The notes below the pieces were generated by a model, which made no database searches, was not told the origin of the DNA, and saw only the letters and a list, made by a program, of their open reading frames with translations. This document shows positions 7,421 through 14,830 of a stretch of 64,000 nucleotides of DNA, piece by piece (the stretch's first letter is position 1; each line of letters starts with the position of its first letter). Made by a program: the position numbers and the translations under genes. The DNA comes from Baekduia alba (GTDB taxonomy: Bacteria; Actinomycetota; Thermoleophilia; Solirubrobacterales; Solirubrobacteraceae). Location of the stretch: NCBI RefSeq assembly GCF_028416635.1, contig NZ_CP114013.1, positions 2,790,001 to 2,854,000 on the forward strand. Reading direction: 5' to 3'.

Positions 7421-7882
7421 CTACTTCCCGGCGGGGGAGAAGCGAAGGACGTACGGGAAGTCGCCGAACGAGACGTCGACCAGGAAGCGGCCGTGGACGT
7501 CGATCGTCGTGGCTCCGGCGGCGGCCGCGGCCTTGAACAACGGCTCGGCCGGCCGCCCGGCCGGCGTCTGGAGGTCGGCGACGAACGCAGTCTGGGTGGT
7601 GAAGTCGAGCGTCGGGTCCTCGGGCGCGTACTGGACGAAGCGCACGCGGTAGCGGCCGTCGAGCGCGACGGGGCCGTGCGCCTGCGGCGAGGCGTTGGCG
7701 CGCAGGACGACCTCGCCGGCCCGGCGCGGCGCGCGGGCCAGCGGCGGGTCGGAGCGCAGGGCGGCGTCGCCCTTGGGCTTGGCGCCCGAAGACGAGTCGG
7801 CGTCGTCGCCGCAGCCGACGAGGACCGCCAGCAGGGCGGCGCACAAGAGGGACGTTGCGGACCGGCGCACCGGCGTTATCAT
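7421..7882 (-). CDS. Putative lipoprotein of unknown function
   Basis: A 153-residue protein with a lipoprotein signal: basic MITPVRRS, hydrophobic SLLCAALLAVLVG, then the lipidation cysteine in LVGCGDD. The mature part is small, beta-rich and has no motif I recognise (conserved-looking stretches GEVVLRANASPQAHGPVAL and VDVSFGDFPYVLRFSPAGK). It is divergent from the ferritin-like gene, with only 24 bp between the starts, and lies between the molybdate regulator and modABC. A role in metal uptake is possible but not shown. Confidence 0.6.
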   Translation of the reverse strand: MITPVRRSATSLLCAALLAVLVGCGDDADSSSGAKPKGDAALRSDPPLARAPRRAGEVVLRANASPQAHGPVALDGRYRVRFVQYAPEDPTLDFTTQTAFVADLQTPAGRPAEPLFKAAAAAGATTIDVHGRFLVDVSFGDFPYVLRFSPAGK

Positions 7883-7906
7883 CGCGCATGTGAACGTTCC
7901 TAGGCA

Positions 7907-8488
7907 ATGCATAGGTTCTTGCGGCGCGGGCGAGGTGTCGTCGTGCCGCTGACGCGCGCGGCGCTCCTGCGCGGCGGCGCCGCGGCCGGCGTCGCGTCGC
8001 TCCTGCCCGCCGGGGTCGCGCGCGCCGCGCTGCCCGCTCCGGCGCCCGTCGGCGACGACCTCGGGTACCTGCAGTTCACGCTGATCGCCGAGCGCGTCAG
8101 CCAGGCCTACTACGCGAAGGTCGGCGACCAGGCCGCCGCCCAGCAGAAGGCGAGGCACGTCGACAAGCTCACCGCCGCGCTCGGCGCCGACGCGCCCGCG
8201 CCCGACGACTTCATGATCGTGCTGCCCAAGAAGCCGACGGTGGCCCTCGCCATCAAGCTCGAGACGCTGCTCGTCCGCACGCTCACCGGCGCGCTGGCCT
8301 CGACCCAGGACGGCTCGACGCGGCTCCTGCTCGCCCGCCTGCTGGCCAGCGACGCCCAGCACCTGCTCGTCGTGCGCGCCGCCGCCGGCGTCCCGGCGAT
8401 CCAGGGCCTCCCGGTCCCGCTCGACCTCGACGCCGCCGGCGCCGAGCTCGACGCGCTGCTGTCCGCCCCCAACTACCCCAAGACGTGA
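7907..8488 (+). CDS. Ferritin-like domain secreted protein
   Basis: About 193 residues from the ATG at 7907. A GTG at 7943 is an alternative and would leave room for a ribosome site. An Arg-rich N-terminus and hydrophobic stretch (LLRGGAAAGVASLLPAGVARA) look like a signal peptide. The rest is alpha-helical, with a ferritin-like pair of helices (YLQFTLIAERVSQAYY and LLARLLASDAQHLLVVR) carrying the Glu and His expected of this superfamily. It ends in an ATGA overlap with modA, so it is the first gene of the mod operon. Metal binding is plausible but untested. Confidence 0.6.
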   Translation: MHRFLRRGRGVVVPLTRAALLRGGAAAGVASLLPAGVARAALPAPAPVGDDLGYLQFTLIAERVSQAYYAKVGDQAAAQQKARHVDKLTAALGADAPAPDDFMIVLPKKPTVALAIKLETLLVRTLTGALASTQDGSTRLLLARLLASDAQHLLVVRAAAGVPAIQGLPVPLDLDAAGAELDALLSAPNYPKT

Positions 8489-9225
8489 TGCGCCTCCGCC
8501 TCCCGACCGTCGTCCTGGCCGCGCTCGCCGCGGCCGCGCTGCCGACCGCCGCCGCGCAGGCGGCGCCCACGGTCTACGCCGCCGCCTCGCTGAACAACGC
8601 GTTCCCGGCCCTGGACCACACGCCGAAGTACAACTTCGCCGGCTCCAACACGCTGCAGGCCCAGATCGAGCGCGGCGCGCCCGCCGACGTCTTCGCCTCC
8701 GCCAGCCCGACCGAGGCCACGGCGCTGTTCAACGAAGGGCTGTGCACGCGCCCGGTGACGTTCGCGACCAACATCCTGGTCCTGGTCGTCCCGAAGGCCA
8801 ACCCCGCCGGCATCACGTCGGTGTACTCGCTGCGCGGCAGCGGCAAGCGCCTGGCGATCGGCACCGCGGGTGTCCCGATCGGCAACTACACGCGGCTGCT
8901 CCTGCGCCGCCTGCACCTCACCAACGTCCTCTCGACCAACACGGTCAGCCAGGAGAAGGACGTCACGTCGGTGCTGTCCAAGGTGGCGCTGAACTCGGCC
9001 GACGCCGGCTTCGTCTACCACACCGACGCGCTGTCGACGCGCGGCCGGACAGCCGAGATCCGCGTGCCGAAGTGGGCGCAGCCGGCGGTCCGGTACCAGA
9101 TCTGCGCGGTCAAGCGGCCGGGCGCCGACACCGCGGCGGCGCAGGCCTACATCGACAAGGTCGTCGGCGGCGCCGGCCGCACGATCCTCAAGCGCTACGG
9201 GTTCGGGCTGCCGCCGCGCGGGTGA
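8488..9225 (+). CDS. modA: Molybdate ABC transporter substrate-binding protein
   Basis: A 245-residue periplasmic-type binding protein: a signal peptide to about residue 26 (MRLRLPTVVLAALAAAALP, cleavage after AQA), then TVYAAASLNNAFPAL, the classic ModA opening. GSNTLQAQIERGAPADVFASA and ALNSADAGFVYHTDA, further ModA motifs, also occur. It captures molybdate (or tungstate) for the ModBC permease encoded next. The ATG at 8488 overlaps the stop of the ferritin-like gene, and its own stop overlaps modB. Unlike many Gram-positive ModA proteins it shows no lipobox. Confidence 0.92.
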   Translation: MRLRLPTVVLAALAAAALPTAAAQAAPTVYAAASLNNAFPALDHTPKYNFAGSNTLQAQIERGAPADVFASASPTEATALFNEGLCTRPVTFATNILVLVVPKANPAGITSVYSLRGSGKRLAIGTAGVPIGNYTRLLLRRLHLTNVLSTNTVSQEKDVTSVLSKVALNSADAGFVYHTDALSTRGRTAEIRVPKWAQPAVRYQICAVKRPGADTAAAQAYIDKVVGGAGRTILKRYGFGLPPRG

Positions 9226-10067
9226 TGCGCGGCGGCCGGATCACGGGGTTCGACGCGCTCGTCGCCGCCGCGGCGACGCTCGCGCTCACGTTCTTCGCCC
9301 TGCCGCTGATCGCGCTGTTCACGCAGGTCCCGCTGACCGACGTCCCGGACCTGCTCGGCGACCCCGTCGTCACCGACGCGCTGAAGGTGACGCTGCGCAC
9401 CAACCTGATCGCCGACGCGCTGATCCTCGCCTTCGGGACGCCGACCGCGTTCCTGCTCGCCCGCCGGCGCTTCCGCGGCCGGTCGCTGCTGGTCACGCTC
9501 GTCGAGCTGCCGCTCGTCCTGCCGCCCGCCGTCGCGGGCATCGCGCTGCTGGCGGCTCTCGGTCGCGGCGGCCTGCTCGGCGGGGCGCTGGCCGACCGCG
9601 GCATCGTGCTGCCGTTCACCGAGTGGGCCGTCGTGCTCGCCGTCGCGTTCGTCGCCGCGCCGTTCTACGTGCGCCAGGCGATCGCCGCGTTCGAGGCCGT
9701 CGACCCGCAGCTGCCGGCGGCGGCCCGGACCCTCGGCGCATCGCCGGCGCGCACGTTCTGGCGCATCGACCTGCCGCTCGCCGCCGGCGGCCTCGCGGCC
9801 GGCGCGGTGCTGGCCTTCGCGCGCGGCGTGGGGGAGTTCGGGGCGACGATCGTCTTCGCCGGCAGCGTCCGCGGCGAGACCCAGACGCTGACGCTGGGCA
9901 TCTACGACCAGCTGGAGTCCAACTTCGACGCGGCTCTGGCGATCGGGATCCTCCTGGTGGTGCTGAGCGGCGCGGTGCTGCTGAGCGTCAAGATGCTCGC
10001 TTCATGGCGCAGCTCGAGCTCGACATCGCCGTCGCCCTTCGCGCGTACACGCTCCGCGTCGGCCTGA
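9225..10067 (+). CDS. modB: Molybdate ABC transporter permease
   Basis: A 280-residue inner-membrane protein with about five to six hydrophobic segments and the permease EAA-type loop (VDPQLPAAARTLGASPARTFWRI), followed by FARGVGEFGATIVFAGSVRG and LTLGIYDQLE, hallmarks of ModB/CysTWA permeases. It forms the channel for molybdate. The start overlaps the modA stop (TGATG). The 3' end is unusual: the frame runs 64 bp into modC, adding a Ser/Arg-rich tail (SSSSTSPSPFARTRSASA) that looks like frame noise rather than a conserved domain. Confidence 0.9.
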   Translation: MRGGRITGFDALVAAAATLALTFFALPLIALFTQVPLTDVPDLLGDPVVTDALKVTLRTNLIADALILAFGTPTAFLLARRRFRGRSLLVTLVELPLVLPPAVAGIALLAALGRGGLLGGALADRGIVLPFTEWAVVLAVAFVAAPFYVRQAIAAFEAVDPQLPAAARTLGASPARTFWRIDLPLAAGGLAAGAVLAFARGVGEFGATIVFAGSVRGETQTLTLGIYDQLESNFDAALAIGILLVVLSGAVLLSVKMLASWRSSSSTSPSPFARTRSASA

Positions 10068-10963
10068 CCGTCGCGCCGGGCGAGACGGTCGCGCTCGTCG
10101 GGCCGTCGGGCGCGGGCAAGTCCACCGTGTTGCGCGCGGTCGCCGGGCTGCTGGCGCCCGACACGGGGCGGATCGCGCTGGGCGAGGACGTGTGGTTCGC
10201 CCGCGGCGGCGACCGCGGGCGCCGCGTCGCGCTGCCGCCCGAGCGCCGTGCCGTCGGCCTCGTGTTCCAGGACTACGCGCTGTTCCCGCACCTGACCGTC
10301 GCCCAGAACGTCGCGTTCGGCGGGACGGCCGTGCGCGCCGCCGAGCTGCTGGACCGCCTGGGCATCGCGGCCCTGGCCGGCGAGCGCCCGACGAACCTCA
10401 GCGGCGGCGAGCGCCAGCGCGTCGCGCTGGCCCGCGCGCTGGCCCGCGACCCCGGCGTCCTGCTGCTCGACGAGCCGCTCTCCGCGCTGGACGCCCACAC
10501 CCGTGCCGTGGTCCGCGGCGAGCTGGGTGACCTGCTGGCCGAGCTCGCGCTCCCGGCGCTCGTCGTCACCCACGACCACCGCGACGCCATCGCCCTCGCC
10601 GACCGCGTCGGCGTCATCGTCGACGGCCGGCTGCGCCAGCTCGACGCGCCCGCGCAGCTGCTGCGCGCCCCCGCCGACGCGTTCGTCGCCGCGTTCACCG
10701 GCGCCAACGTGATCGACGGCCTCGCCGTCCAGCCGTGGGCGGTCACGATCGTCACCGGGCCGGAGGCGCCCGCGCCGCGTTCCGGCATCCGGGTCGTCCA
10801 GGGGACGATCGACGGGGTGGAGGACGAAGGTCCGCGTGCGCGCGTGCGCGTGGGCGGGCTCGTGGCCGAGGTGCCGGCCGCCCAGGCGGCGAGCCTCAGC
10901 CACGGCGAGCCCGCGTGGGCCACGTTCGCGCGCGCCGACGCCCACACGCTCGCGCATCCCTAG
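10004..10963 (+). CDS. modC: Molybdate ABC transporter ATP-binding protein
   Basis: A 319-residue ATPase with Walker A GPSGAGKST, Q-loop VFQDYALFP, signature LSGGERQR, Walker B LLLDEPLSALD and H-loop VVTHDH, followed by a C-terminal TOBE/Mop-like domain (about 240-319, VVQGTIDGVEDEG onward) that binds oxyanion in ModC. It powers molybdate import through ModB. The ATG at 10004 lies 64 bp inside the modB frame, an unusually long overlap. No later start would keep the Walker A region. Confidence 0.92.
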   Translation: MAQLELDIAVALRAYTLRVGLTVAPGETVALVGPSGAGKSTVLRAVAGLLAPDTGRIALGEDVWFARGGDRGRRVALPPERRAVGLVFQDYALFPHLTVAQNVAFGGTAVRAAELLDRLGIAALAGERPTNLSGGERQRVALARALARDPGVLLLDEPLSALDAHTRAVVRGELGDLLAELALPALVVTHDHRDAIALADRVGVIVDGRLRQLDAPAQLLRAPADAFVAAFTGANVIDGLAVQPWAVTIVTGPEAPAPRSGIRVVQGTIDGVEDEGPRARVRVGGLVAEVPAAQAASLSHGEPAWATFARADAHTLAHP

Positions 10964-11012
10964 CCACCGAGCCCGCGGGAAGGATCTCCGCGCGGCGGGG
11001 TCTTGCCTGGAC

Positions 11013-11450
11013 ATGACCCGCCTCCTCCCGACCCTCGTGTCCGTCGCCGCCGCCGGCGCGCTGATCGCCGGCTGCGGCAGCAGCGACTCGTCCGACACCA
11101 GCTCCTCGGAGGCGGCCCCGACCACGACGGCCGCGAGCGCTCCCGCCCCGGCCGCTGCGAGCGACAACCTCCAGCTCAAGGCCGTCGAGTCCAACGGCCT
11201 GTCGTTCGACAAGAAGACGCTGACCGCCAAGACCGGCACGGTCACGCTGACGCTCGACAACCCCGGCAGCGACAGCCAGCCGCACGCGATCGCGGTCGAG
11301 GGCAACGGCGTCGACAAGGACGGCGAGACCGTCCAGCCGGGCGGCACGTCGAAGGTCACGGTCGACCTCAAGCCCGGCAAGTACACGTTCTACTGCCCGG
11401 TGCCCGGGCACCGGCAGGCCGGCATGGAGGGGACGCTCACCGTCCAATGA
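11013..11450 (+). CDS. Cupredoxin-domain lipoprotein (plastocyanin-like)
   Basis: A 145-residue lipoprotein: signal and lipobox ALIAGCGSS, a Ser/Thr/Ala/Pro linker to about residue 50, then a single cupredoxin domain. Type-1 copper ligands are visible as His in SQPHAIAVE and Cys-His-Met in FYCPVPGHRQAGMEGTL. It is therefore a membrane-anchored, extracytoplasmic blue-copper electron carrier or copper protein. It is first in a three-gene operon with an ECF sigma factor (ATGA overlap) and its anti-sigma, which suggests the sigma responds to an envelope, redox or copper cue. Confidence 0.87.
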   Translation: MTRLLPTLVSVAAAGALIAGCGSSDSSDTSSSEAAPTTTAASAPAPAAASDNLQLKAVESNGLSFDKKTLTAKTGTVTLTLDNPGSDSQPHAIAVEGNGVDKDGETVQPGGTSKVTVDLKPGKYTFYCPVPGHRQAGMEGTLTVQ

Positions 11451-12034
11451 GCGTCTCGACCCAGGGCACGATCGCGGCTACCGTCTCGGGGATGCCGGAG
11501 GGCGGCGCCCGCCCACTCGACCCGCAGCGCCTCGGTGACCACGTCGACCGCCTCTACCGGGCAGCGCTGGCGCTGTGCGGCAACCGCCACGACGCCGAGG
11601 ACCTGGTCCAGGAGACCTACGCCCGCGTGCTCGCGCGGCCGCGCTTCCTGCGCCACGACGACGACCTCGGCTACCTGCTCCGCGTCCTGCGCAACACCTT
11701 CTTGAACCGGCTGCGCACCCAGAAGCGCAAGCCGACGCCGCTCGAGCTCGACGACGAGCGCGACGGCCTGGCGCGCGCCGGCGACCCGCGCCATCCGGAG
11801 GCGGCGCTCGAGGTCTCCGAGCTGCTGACGGCGATCGCCCACCTGCCCGCGGACCAGCGCGACGCGATCGTGGCGATCGACATCGTCGGCCTGAGCTACC
11901 GCGAGGCCGGGCGCGTGCTCGGCGCCAAGGAGGCGACGATCACGACGCGGCTGCATCGCGGGCGCTCGCGCCTGGCCAAGCTGCTGCGCCCCGCACCATC
12001 CGACTTGCCCCGCGACCCCAGCACCCTGCGATGA
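11447..12034 (+). CDS. ECF-type RNA polymerase sigma factor
   Basis: A 195-residue sigma-70 family protein of the ECF class. Region 2 reads LYRAALALCGNRHDAEDLVQETYARV and the promoter-melting part FLNRLRTQKR. Region 4 has LPADQRDAIVAIDIVGLSYREAGRVLGAKEATITTRLHRGRSRL with the helix-turn-helix. It directs RNA polymerase to a stress regulon. The ATG at 11447 overlaps the cupredoxin stop, and its stop overlaps the start of the membrane anti-sigma gene (ATGA), a standard co-regulated pair. A later start at 11492 is possible. Confidence 0.88.
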   Translation: MSVSTQGTIAATVSGMPEGGARPLDPQRLGDHVDRLYRAALALCGNRHDAEDLVQETYARVLARPRFLRHDDDLGYLLRVLRNTFLNRLRTQKRKPTPLELDDERDGLARAGDPRHPEAALEVSELLTAIAHLPADQRDAIVAIDIVGLSYREAGRVLGAKEATITTRLHRGRSRLAKLLRPAPSDLPRDPSTLR

Positions 12035-12720
12035 CCGCACGCACCCCTGAACCGCCCGACCGCGATCCCCTGCTCTCCGCCGCCGACAGCGAGGTTGTCG
12101 GGCGCCACATCCACGAGCTCGCGCTGACCGTGGAGGCGCCGCCGGCGCTGCGCGCCCGGATCGCGGAGGCCGAGCGGACCCGCCCTAAGCGGGCGCGGGC
12201 GTGGCTGCGGCGCCCGCGCATCGTCCTGCCGGCGCTCGCCGGGACCGCGCTGGCCGCGGTGCTCGTCGGCGTCCTGGCCTTCGCCGGCGGCGCGGCGGGA
12301 CCCTCGGTCGACGAGGCGGCGGCGCTCGCCCTCGCCCGCCCGACCGCCGCGGCGCCCGCCGCCACCGGCAGCGTGGCGCTGGACGAGCGCGTCGGCGGCA
12401 TCACGTTCCCCAACTACGCCTACCAGTGGCCGGCGTGGAAGGCGGCCGGCATGCGCCACGACCGGCTCGGCGGGCGCGACGCGACGACGATCACCTACCG
12501 CGGCCCCAAGGGCGACGTCGGCTACACGATCGTCGACGGCCGGCCACTGCCCGAGCCCGACGGCGCGCGCACGGTCAACCGCGCCGGGCTCAAGTTGTCC
12601 ATCTACCGCAAGGACGGCGCGACGGTCGTCACCTGGCGGCGCGACGGCCACACGTGCGTCCTCGCCGGCAAGGGGAAGGGCGTCGAGCCGCAGCTCGTGA
12701 AGTTCGCCACCTGGGCATGA
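12031..12720 (+). CDS. Membrane-anchored anti-sigma factor (putative)
   Basis: A 229-residue protein with a cytoplasmic N-terminus of about 65 residues, one membrane segment (IVLPALAGTALAAVLVGVL, about 68-88) and an extracytoplasmic domain of about 130 residues. No zinc-finger HxxxCxxC motif is visible, so it is not a ZAS-type anti-sigma. The role is inferred from topology and from the four-base overlap with the ECF sigma gene. The outer domain (TFPNYAYQWPAWKAAGMRHD) would sense the signal that releases the sigma factor. Confidence 0.7.
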   Translation: MTARTPEPPDRDPLLSAADSEVVGRHIHELALTVEAPPALRARIAEAERTRPKRARAWLRRPRIVLPALAGTALAAVLVGVLAFAGGAAGPSVDEAAALALARPTAAAPAATGSVALDERVGGITFPNYAYQWPAWKAAGMRHDRLGGRDATTITYRGPKGDVGYTIVDGRPLPEPDGARTVNRAGLKLSIYRKDGATVVTWRRDGHTCVLAGKGKGVEPQLVKFATWA

Positions 12721-12727
12721 TGTCGGG

Positions 12728-13411
12728 GTGAGCGAGCACCCCGGCCTGCACCCGCCCGACGTCGACACCTACATCAACGAGCGACTCGTAGGAGATGATC
12801 CGGCGCTCGACGCGGCGCAGGCGCGCGCGGCGGCCGCCGGGGTGCCGGCCATCGAGGTCGCGCCCAACCAGGGCAAGCTCCTGCACCTGCTCGCGCGCAT
12901 GAGCGGGGCCCGCCGGGTCCTGGAGCTCGGGACGCTCGCCGGCTACAGCACGATCTGGCTGGCCCGGGCGCTGCCCGCCGACGGACGGCTGATCACGCTG
13001 GAGGCCGACGCCGGCTACGCGGCCGTCGCCCAGGCGAACCTCGAGGCGGCCGGCCTGAGCGCGCGCGTCGAGATCCGCGTCGGCGCCGCGCTCGACACGC
13101 TGCCGCAGCTGCGCGACGAAGGGCCGTTCGACTTCGTCTTCCTCGACGCTGACAAGCAGCGCACGGCCGCGTACCTGGAGTGGGCGCTGCGGCTGACCCG
13201 CCCGGGGAGCGTCGTCGTCGCCGACAACGTGGTGCGCGGCGGGGCGGTGGCGGACGCGGCCGACGACGACCCTCGGGTGCAGGGGATGCGGCGCTTCTTC
13301 GACCTGCTGCACGCCGCGTCGGGCGTCACCGCGACGGCCGTGCAGACCGTCGGGTCCAAGGGCTGGGACGGCTTCGCCCTCGCCCTGGTCGAGGAGCCCG
13401 CGACGGGCTAG
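12728..13411 (+). CDS. Class I SAM-dependent O-methyltransferase (COMT type)
   Basis: A 227-residue enzyme from a GTG at 12728. The SAM-binding motif is VLELGTLAGYSTIWLA, followed by LITLEAD, the metal/catalytic loop FVFLDADKQ and VVADNVVRGG, all typical of the catechol O-methyltransferase-like family (Methyltransf_3). These enzymes methylate catechol-type hydroxyls using a divalent metal. It starts 7 bp after the anti-sigma gene and converges with cheY, whose stop overlaps by four bases. The substrate is unknown. Confidence 0.88.
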   Translation: MSEHPGLHPPDVDTYINERLVGDDPALDAAQARAAAAGVPAIEVAPNQGKLLHLLARMSGARRVLELGTLAGYSTIWLARALPADGRLITLEADAGYAAVAQANLEAAGLSARVEIRVGAALDTLPQLRDEGPFDFVFLDADKQRTAAYLEWALRLTRPGSVVVADNVVRGGAVADAADDDPRVQGMRRFFDLLHAASGVTATAVQTVGSKGWDGFALALVEEPATG

Positions 13412-13767
13412 GCGGTGATCTTCTCGATCGCCGTCAGGACTCGCTGGGCCTGAAACGGCTTGGCGATGAAGTCCTTGGCGCCGGCCTTGACGGCCTCCAG
13501 CACCTTGGACTCCTGCGCCAGCGCGGAGCACATGACGACCTTCGCGCCCGGGTCGATCGCCATCAGCTCCTTCAGCGCGGTCAGGCCGTCCTTCTCGGGC
13601 ATCGTGATGTCGAGCGTCATCACGTCGGGGCGCAGCTCCTGGTAGCGCTGCACCGCCTCGATGCCGTTCGCGCCTTCGCCGACGACCTCGTGCCCGCCGT
13701 TCTGGAGGACGTCGATCACCATGCGACGCATGAACGCGGCGTCGTCGACTACGAGAATGCGGGCCAT
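13408..13767 (-). CDS. cheY: Single-domain response regulator, CheY-like
   Basis: A 119-residue receiver domain. The acidic pocket D8/D9 and phospho-acceptor D53 (LDITMPEKDG), the Ser/Thr position S81 and the conserved lysine K103 (FIAKPF) are all present. There is no output domain, so it acts like CheY, binding the flagellar switch or another partner when phosphorylated. A FlgC-like mini-protein lies immediately upstream, supporting a link with motility. Its ribosome site is buried in a hairpin (13768-13795). Confidence 0.88.
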   Translation of the reverse strand: MARILVVDDAAFMRRMVIDVLQNGGHEVVGEGANGIEAVQRYQELRPDVMTLDITMPEKDGLTALKELMAIDPGAKVVMCSALAQESKVLEAVKAGAKDFIAKPFQAQRVLTAIEKITA

Positions 13768-13795
13768 GTCCCCCTCGGTGGTCGACCAGGGGGAC
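13768..13795 (-). promoter_or_regulatory. Hairpin sequestering the cheY ribosome binding site
   Basis: GTCCCCC (13768-13774 on the plus strand) pairs with GGGGGAC (13789-13795), and a TGGTCGACCA palindrome sits in the loop. On the minus strand the last arm (GGGGGAC) directly precedes the cheY ATG and contains its purine-rich Shine-Dalgarno sequence. Translation may therefore depend on opening this stem. It is too close to the start to be a terminator for cheY. Confidence 0.5.
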
Positions 13796-13814
13796 GGAAA
13801 CCTGAAAAGCGCGG

Positions 13815-14027
13815 TCAGGCCAGGAGGTCGACGAGGTTCTGCTGCGTCTCGTCCTGCGTCTGGAGCACCTTCGCGTTGGCGTCGTAGGCGATGCTCGCCA
13901 GGCTCAGGTTCGCGAACGCGGTGGCCAGGTCGGCGTCCGGTGCCGCGCTCATGCTCGCGATGCTGGCCCCGGCCTGGTCCAGCATCAGGCTGGCCGCCTG
14001 CATGCCGCTGATCGCGCTGACGTTCAC
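13815..14027 (-). CDS. Small FlgC/flagellar-rod-like protein
   Basis: A 70-residue protein. The C-terminal 30 residues (NLSLASIAYDANAKVLQTQD, then VDLLA) closely follow the pattern of the C-terminal helix of flagellar axial proteins FlgC, FlgG and FlgE (N-x-x-A-x-x-A-Y-x-A-N-x-K-V-x-x-T). The N-terminus MNVSAISGMQAASLMLDQAG resembles the N-terminal rod helix of the same proteins. The middle domain is missing, so it looks like a mini axial protein: both coiled ends joined. It sits 47 bp upstream of cheY on the same strand. The exact function is unknown. Confidence 0.6.
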   Translation of the reverse strand: MNVSAISGMQAASLMLDQAGASIASMSAAPDADLATAFANLSLASIAYDANAKVLQTQDETQQNLVDLLA

Positions 14028-14073
14028 CTACGGGGGATCGGCGCGCGGCCCGGGGCGCCTTGACCCGTGCGCG

Positions 14074-14739
14074 TCAGGCTCGGCGGATCGTCGAGGCCGC
14101 GGCGTCGAGCAGCGCGATGACGGTCGCGTCGTCGACGGCCGCGAAGTCCTCGTACCAGGCGCCGACGGCCCGGAAGCCGCGCGGGCGCAGCGGGCAGACG
14201 ACGGCGTCGGCGTCGAGCGCGACCAGCGCGCACGCCTCGTCGGAGCCGACGGGCGCGGCCACCACGATCGGCGCCGCCGCGCGGGAACGCAGCGCCTGCA
14301 CCGCCGCGCGCATCGTCGCACCGGTGGCCAGCCCGTCGTCGACCACGACGACGGTGCGACCGCTGACCGGCGTGACCGGGCGGTCGCCGCGGTAGCGCCG
14401 CTCGCGCCGCGCGAGCTCGGCCGTCTCGCTCGCGACCACGGCGGCGATCGCGTGGTCGTCGAGCCGTGCGCCGGCGACGACGTCGGGGTTGACGACGTGC
14501 GCGCCGCCGGAGGCGATCGCGCCGAAGGCGAGCTCGGCCTGGTCGGGGACGCCGAGCTTGCGGACGAGCACGATGTCGAGCGGCGCGCCGAGCGCCGCCG
14601 CGACCTCGACCGCCACGGGCACGCCGCCGCGCGGGAGGGCGAGCACGAGCGCGGGCCCCGCGCCGCCCGCCGCGACCGCGCGCGCGACCGCCGGCGCCAG
14701 GCGGCGCCCCGCGTCGACACGGTCCGCGTAGAGGTCCAT
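14074..14739 (-). CDS. Phosphoribosyltransferase-family protein
   Basis: A 221-residue protein starting at ATG 14739 behind an AGGAG ribosome site. The PRPP-binding loop VVVVDDGLATGATMRAAVQAL is intact, and ALVLALPRGGVPVAVEVAAAL is the usual N-terminal motif of this stand-alone PRTase group (often near Dos-type or erythromycin-esterase genes). Such proteins have a type I PRTase fold, but their true substrate is mostly unknown. It is divergent from the propeller-VWA gene. Confidence 0.83.
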   Translation of the reverse strand: MDLYADRVDAGRRLAPAVARAVAAGGAGPALVLALPRGGVPVAVEVAAALGAPLDIVLVRKLGVPDQAELAFGAIASGGAHVVNPDVVAGARLDDHAIAAVVASETAELARRERRYRGDRPVTPVSGRTVVVVDDGLATGATMRAAVQALRSRAAAPIVVAAPVGSDEACALVALDADAVVCPLRPRGFRAVGAWYEDFAAVDDATVIALLDAAASTIRRA

Positions 14740-14830
14740 CAGCGTGCTCCTGCCAAGAGGATGACGGAGCCGACCGCGGTTGCGGACAAGATCCGCGTAA
14801 CACCCCGCTCCCTTGACCGTTGGAGACGCC

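Noticed and set aside
13768-13795. The stem before cheY as a terminator
   Set aside because: It abuts the cheY start codon and holds its ribosome site, with no T-tract; a regulatory role is more likely.
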